DNA from: Oscillospiraceae bacterium
GTDB taxonomy: Bacteria > Bacillota > Clostridia > Oscillospirales > Oscillospiraceae
Length of the DNA: 7,059 nt
NCBI GenBank assembly: GCA_031261245.1
Contig: JAISKU010000195.1
Coordinates: forward strand, 1-7,059
Direction: 5' to 3'
Shown here: positions 1 to 5,899 of the stretch, one piece after another
Numbering within the stretch: position 1 is the stretch's first letter
Layout of the letters: each line of letters starts with the position of its first letter
Made by a program: the position numbers and the translations under genes
Notes under the pieces: model-generated
What the model saw: only the letters and a program-made list of their open reading frames with translations
The model's database searches: none
Told to the model about the DNA's origin: nothing

Positions 1-389
1 ATGATTTTCATCAGCTCCGCGACGGTGTACAGCTCTCCCCACACCTTTATCGCGCGCGGCGGGCACACGTCGGCGCATTTCAGACAGTTTTCGCACTCCG
101 GCGCCTGCTCCACGCGCTCAAGCACGCCGTCCGCGTCGAAAATCAGCGGCGCGCCGCCGAGCGGACAGGACTTGACGCACCAGCCGCACTTGTCGCGCGA
201 CAGGCACTTCGACGGGTAGAAGCCGAGCCTGCGGCGCGGCTGAATCGTCTCGGGATTCGAGCACCAGATGCAGCGCATCGTGCAGCCCGTGAAGAATATC
301 TCCGTGCGGATGCCCGGGCCGTCGTGGATCGTGTATTTTTGGATGTTAGAGACGAGGCCCGCGGGCTCTCCGTTCTTTGTGTACAGCAA
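1..389 (-). CDS. Glycyl-radical enzyme activating protein (radical SAM), 3' part missing
   Basis: This enzyme reductively cleaves S-adenosylmethionine and abstracts a hydrogen from the conserved glycine of its partner GRE, here most likely the 840-residue enzyme upstream in the same operon. About 129 N-terminal codons are visible; the gene runs off the left edge. Residues 19-28 (Y-T-I-H-D-G-P-G-I-R) are the hallmark opening of the family. C36-x3-C40-x2-C43 is the radical-SAM cluster motif, with W42 inside it. Two further four-cysteine sets, C62/C68/C71/C75-P and C99/C102/C105/C109-P, form the ferredoxin-like insert of activases of the HpdA/BssD/CutD type, which pyruvate formate-lyase activase (PflA) lacks. 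The start is TTG: an in-frame TGA lies two codons upstream and a good ribosome binding site precedes it. A 91-base gap with no clear terminator separates it from the previous gene. The family call is firm; the substrate class is open. Confidence 0.95.
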   Translation of the reverse strand, partial: MLYTKNGEPAGLVSNIQKYTIHDGPGIRTEIFFTGCTMRCIWCSNPETIQPRRRLGFYPSKCLSRDKCGWCVKSCPLGGAPLIFDADGVLERVEQAPECENCLKCADVCPPRAIKVWGELYTVAELMKI

Positions 390-391
390 AT

Positions 392-400
392 ATCACCTCT
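392..400 (-). promoter_or_regulatory. Ribosome binding site fixing a TTG start for the activase
   Basis: On the minus strand this reads AGAGGTGAT, a near-complete match to the anti-Shine-Dalgarno sequence, with six bases between GAGG and the TTG at 389-387. An in-frame stop just upstream leaves no earlier start, so the TTG assignment rests on this site. Confidence 0.8.
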
Positions 401-480
401 TTGCAAGCTTTTCGGCTGACGTGCGTGTGCTTGGTGGGGTTAGTTCTCCGGGTCTAAAATTGTATAACTGTCTTCGAATT

Positions 481-1050
481 TCAGTATGGTCTCCGCGGAA
501 CAAGATCCGGTCTCTCAACCGTAACCAAGGCGTGACGTCTGTCCTCGTATATCCCGCGCGCGTAGAGTATTCTGGATTCGAGTTGAAACGCCGCAAGCTC
601 GTCCCTGCACATATCCGCCAACGCGTCCAGTTCGGTGGCCGTAAGCGCCCGCTCCGCGTCGCTAATCTTGTAAAGCTCAACGACACTCACCGCGTCGTCG
701 AGTGTCTTGCGGCACAACAGCGCACCCCTGTCGCTGTGTATGTCCACTGAAAACGCCTCGCGCGCGTTCTGCCGCAACTCATCCTTGATTTTGCCCCAAA
801 ACGCACTTCTCTCAAGCTCCCGGCGCGCCGTGCCGCGTTCGTAGGCTATCTTATTCTCCAAGTCACGCTTATTCCGCTCCTGCTCGTTCCTCCGCTCGTT
901 CCGCTCACGTTCGCGCTCCCGCTCCTGTTTCCTCTGCCACTTCTTAAATCGCCTTTCGCGACCCCACCGCGAGTTCCGAATACTCGATACTATACTCGAT
1001 ACTATTCCAAAAACGACCACTAAAACCGCCACCACGATCCATTTCTGCAT
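481..1050 (-). CDS. Membrane-anchored protein of unknown function, paralogue A (189 aa)
   Basis: I do not recognise a family. Residues 4-24 form one hydrophobic helix rich in V, I and S. It is followed at once by a strongly basic stretch (R25 to R40), so the positive-inside rule puts the bulk of the protein in the cytoplasm with the helix as an uncleaved anchor. Residues 30-80 are highly charged (alternating E-R, then N/R/E/K) and likely helical or coiled-coil. Residues 75-160 form a conserved core shared with its neighbour, including S-A-F-W at 82-85, C113, and A-L-T-A-T-E-L-D-A-L at 135-144 followed by C148. The tail V-E-R-P-D-L-V-P-R-R-P-Y is identical in both copies. The gene starts 32 bases after the stop of paralogue B, with GGGAAGG ten bases before ATG, and is followed after 91 bases by the activase. 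The charged linker is longer than in paralogue B. Function unknown; a role linked to the glycyl-radical system is inferred only from position. Confidence 0.8.
   Translation of the reverse strand: MQKWIVVAVLVVVFGIVSSIVSSIRNSRWGRERRFKKWQRKQERERERERNERRNEQERNKRDLENKIAYERGTARRELERSAFWGKIKDELRQNAREAFSVDIHSDRGALLCRKTLDDAVSVVELYKISDAERALTATELDALADMCRDELAAFQLESRILYARGIYEDRRHALVTVERPDLVPRRPY
980..1003. repeat. Perfect 12-base tandem repeat inside the anchor helix of paralogue A
   Basis: ATACTCGATACT occurs twice back to back. On the coding strand it encodes the S-I-V-S / S-I-V-S segment at the end of the transmembrane helix (about residues 17-24). The same place in paralogue B (about 1555-1577) shows a diverged version, so the repeat probably predates the gene duplication or was kept homogeneous in A. 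Confidence 0.75.
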
Positions 1051-1078
1051 GATATTGATACCTTCCCGTCAAACACTA

Positions 1079-1622
1079 AATTTCAGTAGGGTCTCCGCGG
1101 AACAAGATCCGGTCTCTCAACCGTAACAGCAGCGCCATGTCCTCTCGTGTCCGTGTCTCGCGTGTACGAGTATTGGCTTACTCTGCATTCGAGTTGAAAC
1201 GCCGCAAGCTCATCCACGCACATATCCGCCAACGCGTCCAGTTCGGTGGCCGTAAGCGCCCGCTCCGCGCCGCTTCGGTACGAGGTGTCGATCTTGTAAA
1301 GCTCAACGTCACTCACCACGTCGTCGAGTGTCCCGCGGCACGTCAGCACACCCCTGTCGGGGTATATTCCTACTACACGCGCCGCGCGCGCGTTCTGCCG
1401 CAGCTCCTTCTTTATCCTGTCCCAAAACGCACTTTTCTCAAGCTCCCGGCGCGCCGCGTTACGTTCGTAGGCTCTCTCACTCTCCCAGTCACGCTCGTCC
1501 CGCTTACTCTCCTTCTTCCATCGTCTTTCCCTGCTCCTACGCGATCCCCGAATACTCGATACTATACTTGCTACTATAAAAACGACCACTAAAACCGCCA
1601 CCACGATCCATTTCTGCATGAT
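1079..1622. repeat. Gene-sized tandem direct repeat, right copy
   Basis: This is the partner of 477-1053. Homology starts at a shared ATTTCAGTA at the 3' end of each gene and continues through the ATG into the first bases upstream. Indels preserve the reading frame of both genes, which argues for duplication of a working gene rather than decay. Confidence 0.85.
1083..1619 (-). CDS. Membrane-anchored protein of unknown function, paralogue B (178 aa)
   Basis: This is a tandem paralogue of the 189-residue protein downstream. The first 14 residues and the last 12 are identical between the two, and so is nearly all of residues 118-146 here (two substitutions). The layout is the same: one N-terminal transmembrane helix (about 4-23), a basic and acidic linker (24-60), then a soluble core (61-146) with cysteines at 94, 134 and 145, of which the first two are shared. 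The linker is about 20 residues shorter than in paralogue A, while the segments around D111-G117 and Y150-G162 are longer. Its ATG lies only 18 bases after the GRE stop codon and is preceded by AAGGGAAG with a six-base spacer, so it is almost certainly co-transcribed with the GRE. No signal-peptidase site is obvious. No known domain is recognised. Confidence 0.82.
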   Translation of the reverse strand: MQKWIVVAVLVVVFIVASIVSSIRGSRRSRERRWKKESKRDERDWESERAYERNAARRELEKSAFWDRIKKELRQNARAARVVGIYPDRGVLTCRGTLDDVVSDVELYKIDTSYRSGAERALTATELDALADMCVDELAAFQLECRVSQYSYTRDTDTRGHGAAVTVERPDLVPRRPY

Positions 1623-1637
1623 TTTCTTCCCTTTCCG

Positions 1638-4160
1638 TCAATCAAAGCTCAATTCCGTGCGGCCGATGAGGTCGTTTTGGAGCTCATTTGACAGCTCCAC
1701 AAAGTACGCGCTGTAGCCCGCGATGCGCACGACGAGGTCCTTGTACTTCTCCGGTGTCTTTTGCGCGGCGAGCATCGTCTCGCGTCCGACGATTGAAAAC
1801 TGGCTCTGCATCCCCTGATTCGCGAAGTACCCGTCCATTAGCGAGATGAGCGCGTCGCGGCCGGATTCGCCGGACACGGCCGTCGGGGCGAATTTCCAGT
1901 TGAGGATTATGCCGTTGCCGATGCGCTGGTGGTCGAGCTTCGCGACGGAGTTCGCCACAGCCGTCGGGCCGCGTCTGTCGTGCGAGCCGAGCGCCGTGTG
2001 CGCCGGGCCGATGCAGTCGCTGACGGGCTCCCCGGCCTTGCGGCCGTCCGGCGTCGCGGACACGACGGAGCCGTGCATGACGTTGTTCGTCACCGAGAAC
2101 ACGCCGGGCATGAACTCCCCGCCGTGCGCCGTCGGGCGGTGCTCTATATGCTTGCAGTACGTCGCCATGACGAAGCGCGCGATGTCGTCCGCGTAGTCGT
2201 CGTCGTTGCCGTAGTGGTGCATTCTGTCGGAGTTGACGAGCGCGTAGAGCGGCTCATACCCCTCCCAGTTCGCGCGGAGGGCGGTGAGCAGCTCCTCACC
2301 CGTGACGCGCTTCTCGTCGAACACGAGCTGCTTCACGACGGCGAGCGAGTCGGACGCCGTGCCGATTCCGACGCCCTGCGGGCCGGAGCCGTTGTACGTC
2401 GCGGAGCCCGTGGTGATGTCCGCGCCCTTTTCTATCGGCCCCTCGATGAGCAGGGACAGGTACGGGAGCGGCTTGAGGCGCTGGTGCGTGAGGTCGTTCT
2501 TTTGGACGAGCCCGACGAGGATATCGCACCAGTATTTCATCTGCTTGTCGTAGGATTCCAAGACCTCGTCGAACGATGTGAACGTCGCGATGCCGCCGTT
2601 GTCGGGGCCGAGCGTCTTGCCCGCGCCGACGCACTTCGCGTACTGCTTGCAGCTCGATGAGCAGTCGAGGCACTTGCCGCCGTTGATGGCCAGCTGCATG
2701 ATTTTCGTGAGGTTGACCGAGCCGGAGTCGTGCCAGCCGTAGGTTTTGCCCGGGACGCTCGGCTCCACACAGCCGACGCCGACGTAGTCGCGCGCGTCCT
2801 CAAGCGTGCGGTCATAGTTGAGCAGCGACTGAATCATCGGGCCGTCGTTGAATATCTTCGGCTCGCCCGTGCCGATTCTGATGACGTTGAACACCTTGAT
2901 TTTGAATTCGCGCGGGCTGTTCTCATGCAGTCGCACGCCCATCCACGGGTTCGGAATCCGCGTGTGCGCGTGCGCGTCGAGCACCATGTAGGACAGGTCG
3001 TTCGTGCTGTCCTCGCCGTTCGCGTCCACGCCGCCGACGTCGAGCGCCGTGCCGCCCATGATTGTGCCCGAGGAGAAGAATATCGCGTTCTTGTCGCGTA
3101 TCTTGCGCAGCTCGTGCATCTTCAGGAAGCTGTGCTCGATGAGCTCCTGCATAAACTCGCGGGTGAGGGTACCGCTCTCGGTATCGTTCTTGTAGAACGG
3201 GTAGAAAATCTTGTCGAAGCGGCCGTAGGTGACGCTGTGGCCCGACGTCTCGATGATTATCATGTTCGTGGCGATGTGCCAGAGCTGAATCGCCTCCCAG
3301 AAGTCGCGCGGCGCGCCCTCCGCGACCTGTAAACAGTTCGAGGACACGCGCAACAGCTCCGCCTTGCGCGTCGCGTCGCTCTCCGTCTTTGCCATCTCGG
3401 CGGCGAGCTCTCCGTAGCGCGTTATGTAGGACTTCACGCCGTCGAGCATAATGAGCTCGGCCGTGTAGAATTGCTGTTTTTTGCTGTCCTCGGGGAGAGT
3501 TGTGTCGAGCTGCGCCATGCGCTCCTCAATCTCGCGGCGGATTCCGCCGAAACCGACGCGCAGGAGCTTTTCGTAGTTCGCCGTGACGTGTCCGACGCCG
3601 GCGTAGATGAACAGATCCTCAAGTAGCACGGCCGCGCCAAGGTGTGAGCCCTTAGCCTCCTCCTCCGTGTACAGCGCCGTCGTGGCCTCGGAGATCGTGT
3701 TGCCCTTCCAGAAGCTCTGAATCGACAGGATGTCGTCCTTCGTCTTGTCGTCGATGACGTAGCGGTCGTTGAGGCGCTTGTCGAGCGGGCGGTTTTGAAG
3801 CTCGTCGCACAGCCAGTCGATCGAGAATTCGGGGTATATCGGCGCGCCGTTCGGCGGGGCGACGAGCTCGCCGACGATGAGCTCATCCTCCCAGATTTGC
3901 ACGGGGTACGTGGAGAGCACGTCGCGCAGGGCGAGCGCCCACTTGATGTTCTGCGGGTACTGCGCGTACTTTTTGAACGCCTCCGTCACGACGAGCGCGC
4001 GGTGCGAGTCCGCGGTGGAGTCCCTGTCCTTTATCCAGCGCAGCATTTTGTTTATGCGCGGGAACGGCGACGGGTTCTCCGTCAGACCGGAAATCCCGAC
4101 CCCCCATTCGCGGTCATACGGCTCTATTGCGAGCGGGGCACCATACGTTTTATCAGACAT
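1638..4160 (-). CDS. Glycyl-radical enzyme (PFL-like; dehydratase/lyase-type active site), substrate unassigned
   Basis: This 840-residue cytoplasmic enzyme uses a stable glycyl radical to make a transient cysteine thiyl radical that starts substrate chemistry. The PFL-like barrel fills most of the chain, and the glycyl-radical domain is C-terminal. C464 in G-C-V-E-P is the thiyl cysteine, with E466 the usual base. G815 in V-R-I-A-G-Y-S-A is the radical glycine. D478 in G-W-H-D and H308 in S-G-H-S match, by motif and spacing, the polar active-site residues known in glycerol dehydratase (D447, H281); H191 is a weaker candidate for H164. Absence of the G-C-L-E motif and A-G-F loop argues against hydroxyphenylacetate decarboxylase. 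Odd feature: C497, C500, C504 and C510 form a cysteine cluster in the segment after the active-site loop. Length fits the family (about 790-900). ATG is preceded by GGAGG at seven bases. The activase lies three genes downstream. Likely activity: radical dehydration or C-X bond cleavage of a diol-like or related substrate (inference). Confidence 0.96.
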   Translation of the reverse strand: MSDKTYGAPLAIEPYDREWGVGISGLTENPSPFPRINKMLRWIKDRDSTADSHRALVVTEAFKKYAQYPQNIKWALALRDVLSTYPVQIWEDELIVGELVAPPNGAPIYPEFSIDWLCDELQNRPLDKRLNDRYVIDDKTKDDILSIQSFWKGNTISEATTALYTEEEAKGSHLGAAVLLEDLFIYAGVGHVTANYEKLLRVGFGGIRREIEERMAQLDTTLPEDSKKQQFYTAELIMLDGVKSYITRYGELAAEMAKTESDATRKAELLRVSSNCLQVAEGAPRDFWEAIQLWHIATNMIIIETSGHSVTYGRFDKIFYPFYKNDTESGTLTREFMQELIEHSFLKMHELRKIRDKNAIFFSSGTIMGGTALDVGGVDANGEDSTNDLSYMVLDAHAHTRIPNPWMGVRLHENSPREFKIKVFNVIRIGTGEPKIFNDGPMIQSLLNYDRTLEDARDYVGVGCVEPSVPGKTYGWHDSGSVNLTKIMQLAINGGKCLDCSSSCKQYAKCVGAGKTLGPDNGGIATFTSFDEVLESYDKQMKYWCDILVGLVQKNDLTHQRLKPLPYLSLLIEGPIEKGADITTGSATYNGSGPQGVGIGTASDSLAVVKQLVFDEKRVTGEELLTALRANWEGYEPLYALVNSDRMHHYGNDDDYADDIARFVMATYCKHIEHRPTAHGGEFMPGVFSVTNNVMHGSVVSATPDGRKAGEPVSDCIGPAHTALGSHDRRGPTAVANSVAKLDHQRIGNGIILNWKFAPTAVSGESGRDALISLMDGYFANQGMQSQFSIVGRETMLAAQKTPEKYKDLVVRIAGYSAYFVELSNELQNDLIGRTELSFD

Positions 4161-4167
4161 TTCAACG

Positions 4168-4172
4168 CCTCC
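4168..4172 (-). promoter_or_regulatory. Ribosome binding site of the glycyl-radical enzyme gene
   Basis: The minus strand reads GGAGG, seven bases before the ATG at 4160-4158. It supports the chosen start and suggests efficient translation. Confidence 0.85.
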
Positions 4173-4198
4173 ATAAGATGTTATTATTATCTGCTGTT

Positions 4199-4227
4199 AT
4201 TATAGCACACCTGCGCGCATTGTACAA
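4199..4227 (-). promoter_or_regulatory. Sigma-A-type promoter for the leftward glycyl-radical operon
   Basis: On the minus strand a perfect TATAAT (4204-4199) is preceded by TGC, giving an extended -10 (TGnTATAAT). TTGTAC lies at 4227-4222 with a 17-base spacer; it matches only the TTG of the -35 consensus, as is common when the -10 is extended. Transcription would begin near 4192, leaving a leader of about 30 bases before the GRE ATG. Confidence 0.7.
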
Positions 4228-4228
4228 T
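4219..4228. promoter_or_regulatory. Perfect palindrome overlapping the leftward -35, candidate operator
   Basis: ATTGTACAAT is a 10-base perfect palindrome that covers the -35 of the leftward promoter. Its position would suit a dimeric repressor controlling the glycyl-radical operon. The half-site is short and AT-rich, so chance occurrence is possible; no regulator gene lies in the window. Confidence 0.35.
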
Positions 4229-4293
4229 ACAAATAATGATTACTGTTATGCGTTTTTTTGTTCATGTTTTACGCAAAATTTCCAAATTAAAGA

Positions 4294-4322
4294 TTGCCTT
4301 TGCGCCGCGCCCGTGTTATAAT
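4294..4322 (+). promoter_or_regulatory. Sigma-A-type promoter for the rightward cyclase-birA-bioY operon
   Basis: TTGCCT (4294-4299) and TATAAT (4317-4322) are separated by 17 bases, and TGT directly before the hexamer makes an extended -10. Transcription would start near 4329, about 25 bases before the TTG start codon. The local AT richness contrasts with the flanking genes. Confidence 0.7.
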
Positions 4323-4342
4323 AACGAACAATTTGAAAAAAC

Positions 4343-4346
4343 GAGG
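4343..4346 (+). promoter_or_regulatory. Ribosome binding site fixing a TTG start for the cyclase
   Basis: GAGG lies eight bases before the TTG at 4355. An in-frame TGA at 4334-4336 leaves no earlier start, so the coding region should begin at this TTG, which places the first hydrophobic helix directly at the N-terminus. Confidence 0.7.
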
Positions 4347-4354
4347 TTTTTCTT

Positions 4355-5899
4355 TTGAGATACTTCCTTGTGGCGTTTGTGCTGGCGCCGATAGCGCTCA
4401 TCTCGCTCGTCGCGTCGCACACGTTCTTCAGGTGCAAGAGCGAGAAAAAGAATCATTTTCTGCTTGTGCTCGTATCGGTGCTGTTCATACTTATCGGACA
4501 TCTGCTTGAGCTTTTGAGCAACAGCACGGGTGAGGCGTTCACCGCGATTCGCGTGCTGTATTTCGGAAGCGGTTTTGTGTCGCCTTTTATCCTGTTTTTT
4601 ATCGCGGATTACTGCGACGTCAAGTTGCCGTCCCTGCTGAAGGCGTTTTGTCTGTTCATCTCGATTGTGTACATCGTCGGCGCGTGGACGACGGACAGGA
4701 CGGGTCTGCTTTACGCGACGTATGAGTACGATTCCGTGTCGTCGCACCTGCTGCTTTACGAGCCGGGGACGTTGAGCTACGCGTTTCGCCTGCTGCCGAT
4801 AGTCTATCTCATCGGCTCCACCTTCATACTCATACGCGCGCTCAAGAATCGGCGCGGCAGATACCGCAAGACGATTGTGATACTGCTCATAACGGCGCTG
4901 GCGCCGTATGTTGTCGAGACGGTAATGTACGTTCTGCCCCTCGCGCTGGGCATCACCGCGAACATTTACTTCACCCCGCACGTCCTCGCCGTGATGGCGT
5001 TTCTGCTGTACATCGGCGTCATACGCTACGACATGTTTGACGCCGCGCCCATCGCCGCGATGATGGCGATGGACACGATCTCCGAGGCGTTTATACTGCT
5101 CGACCGCGATCTGAGCTGTCTCTCGACGAACAAGCCCGCGAGGGTGATTTTCCCGTGGCTTGACGACCTCGAGCGCGGGAAATCGGTGTACCTCTCCCCG
5201 GGCTGGCCGAAGGAGCTGTCCGTCGAGGCGATTACGGGCGGCGGGAGCTCCGTCGATTTCATGCTGCCGTGGGACTCAACGCACTGCTACCGCGCGAGCA
5301 TAAACCGCGCCGACGACGTGCGACGCCGCCGCAGCCGCGATCTCTGGTCCGTTCTGATTCAGGATATAACGGAGTCGGAGAATTTCGTGAAGCGCCTCGA
5401 GGAGGCGGCGTACACCGACACGCTTACGGGGCTGTACAACCGTCGCCATTTCGCGGAGATCGCGACGCCGTTCATCGAGCGCGCGCAGCGGCTGGCCCTG
5501 CCGTATTACGTGATAATCGCCGACCTCGACTTCTTCAAGTGCGTGAACGACGAGCACGGGCACCTCGCCGGGGACGCGGTTCTGCGCAACACCGCGCGGC
5601 TGATGAAAAACGCCGTGCGCTCCTACGACATACTCGCCCGGTGGGGCGGCGAGGAGTTCATACTGCTGATAACCGATCCGGACGAGGAGACCGCGCTCGC
5701 CCTCGCCGAGCGCATACGGCAGAGTCTCGAGTCATCGGAGTGCGACTACATGGGGAAAAAGCTGAGGATCACGCTTAGTCTCGGCGTCGCGAAGAATTCC
5801 GACGGCTGCGACATGACGGAGCTCGTCAGGCGCGCGGACGACGCGCTGTATATCTCAAAGCAGACAGGGCGCAACCGGGTGACCATGTGGAGCAAATAG
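4355..5899 (+). CDS. Membrane diguanylate cyclase: 7TM sensor, PAS-like domain, GGDEF
   Basis: It is predicted to make cyclic di-GMP from two GTP at the inner face of the membrane. Residues 4-223 contain about seven hydrophobic helices (near 4-21, 35-53, 65-84, 93-111, 143-162, 172-192, 205-223), like the N-terminal 7TM domain found in clostridial histidine kinases and cyclases. A PAS-like region (about 235-340) follows, ending in L-I-Q-D-I-T-E. The GGDEF domain (about 350-512) opens with D-T-L-T-G-L-Y-N-R-R at 355-364. It has metal-site aspartates in D390-L-D392-F-F-K, N398-D399, and the signature G431-G-E-E-F435. R422-S-Y-D425, exactly five residues before the signature, is an intact product-inhibition I-site. 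Catalytic residues therefore look functional. The start is TTG, fixed by an upstream stop and a GAGG site. The coding end overlaps birA by 13 bases. The signal sensed is unknown. Confidence 0.93.
   Translation: MRYFLVAFVLAPIALISLVASHTFFRCKSEKKNHFLLVLVSVLFILIGHLLELLSNSTGEAFTAIRVLYFGSGFVSPFILFFIADYCDVKLPSLLKAFCLFISIVYIVGAWTTDRTGLLYATYEYDSVSSHLLLYEPGTLSYAFRLLPIVYLIGSTFILIRALKNRRGRYRKTIVILLITALAPYVVETVMYVLPLALGITANIYFTPHVLAVMAFLLYIGVIRYDMFDAAPIAAMMAMDTISEAFILLDRDLSCLSTNKPARVIFPWLDDLERGKSVYLSPGWPKELSVEAITGGGSSVDFMLPWDSTHCYRASINRADDVRRRRSRDLWSVLIQDITESENFVKRLEEAAYTDTLTGLYNRRHFAEIATPFIERAQRLALPYYVIIADLDFFKCVNDEHGHLAGDAVLRNTARLMKNAVRSYDILARWGGEEFILLITDPDEETALALAERIRQSLESSECDYMGKKLRITLSLGVAKNSDGCDMTELVRRADDALYISKQTGRNRVTMWSK

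Larger units (their letters stand above)
477..1053. repeat. Gene-sized tandem direct repeat, left copy
   Basis: This is the DNA-level duplicate of 1079-1622 in the same orientation. Exact shared runs include 488-525 with 1090-1127 (38 bases), 607-658 with 1218-1269 (52 bases) and 1009-1053 with 1578-1622 (45 bases). Between them the copies differ by substitutions and in-frame indels, chiefly in the charged linker. The unit spans the whole small gene. No transposase or terminal inverted repeats accompany it. Confidence 0.85.

Noticed and set aside
390..480. Possible internal promoter or terminator before the activase
   Set aside because: A TATACA-like hexamer on the minus strand has no credible -35 at 16-18 bases, and no GC-rich stem followed by a T run is present.
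268..1592. Plus-strand open frames opposite the two small paralogous genes that also share repeated sequence
   Set aside because: The shared sequence follows from the DNA duplication. Only the minus strand offers matched ATGs with ribosome binding sites, a transmembrane anchor, frame-preserving indels and operon spacing with the GRE.
477..1622. Insertion sequence or mobile element origin of the duplicated block
   Set aside because: There is no transposase, no terminal inverted repeats and no target-site duplication; simple tandem gene duplication explains it.
1929..3332. Long open frames on the plus strand (243 and 200 codons) antisense to the glycyl-radical enzyme
   Set aside because: They lie wholly within a well-supported gene in a GC-rich region where opposite frames stay open by codon bias. 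Their translations are low-complexity R/A/V-rich with no recognisable motif.
4249..4275. Inverted repeat TGCGT...ACGCA with a T-rich loop in the divergent gap, considered as a terminator or operator
   Set aside because: The stem is only five pairs with a 17-base loop and no adjacent T run; it is too weak to call.
4161..4354. Riboswitch (biotin-related or cyclic di-GMP type) in the intergenic region
   Set aside because: The predicted leaders are only about 25-32 bases, and no conserved c-di-GMP riboswitch core was seen.
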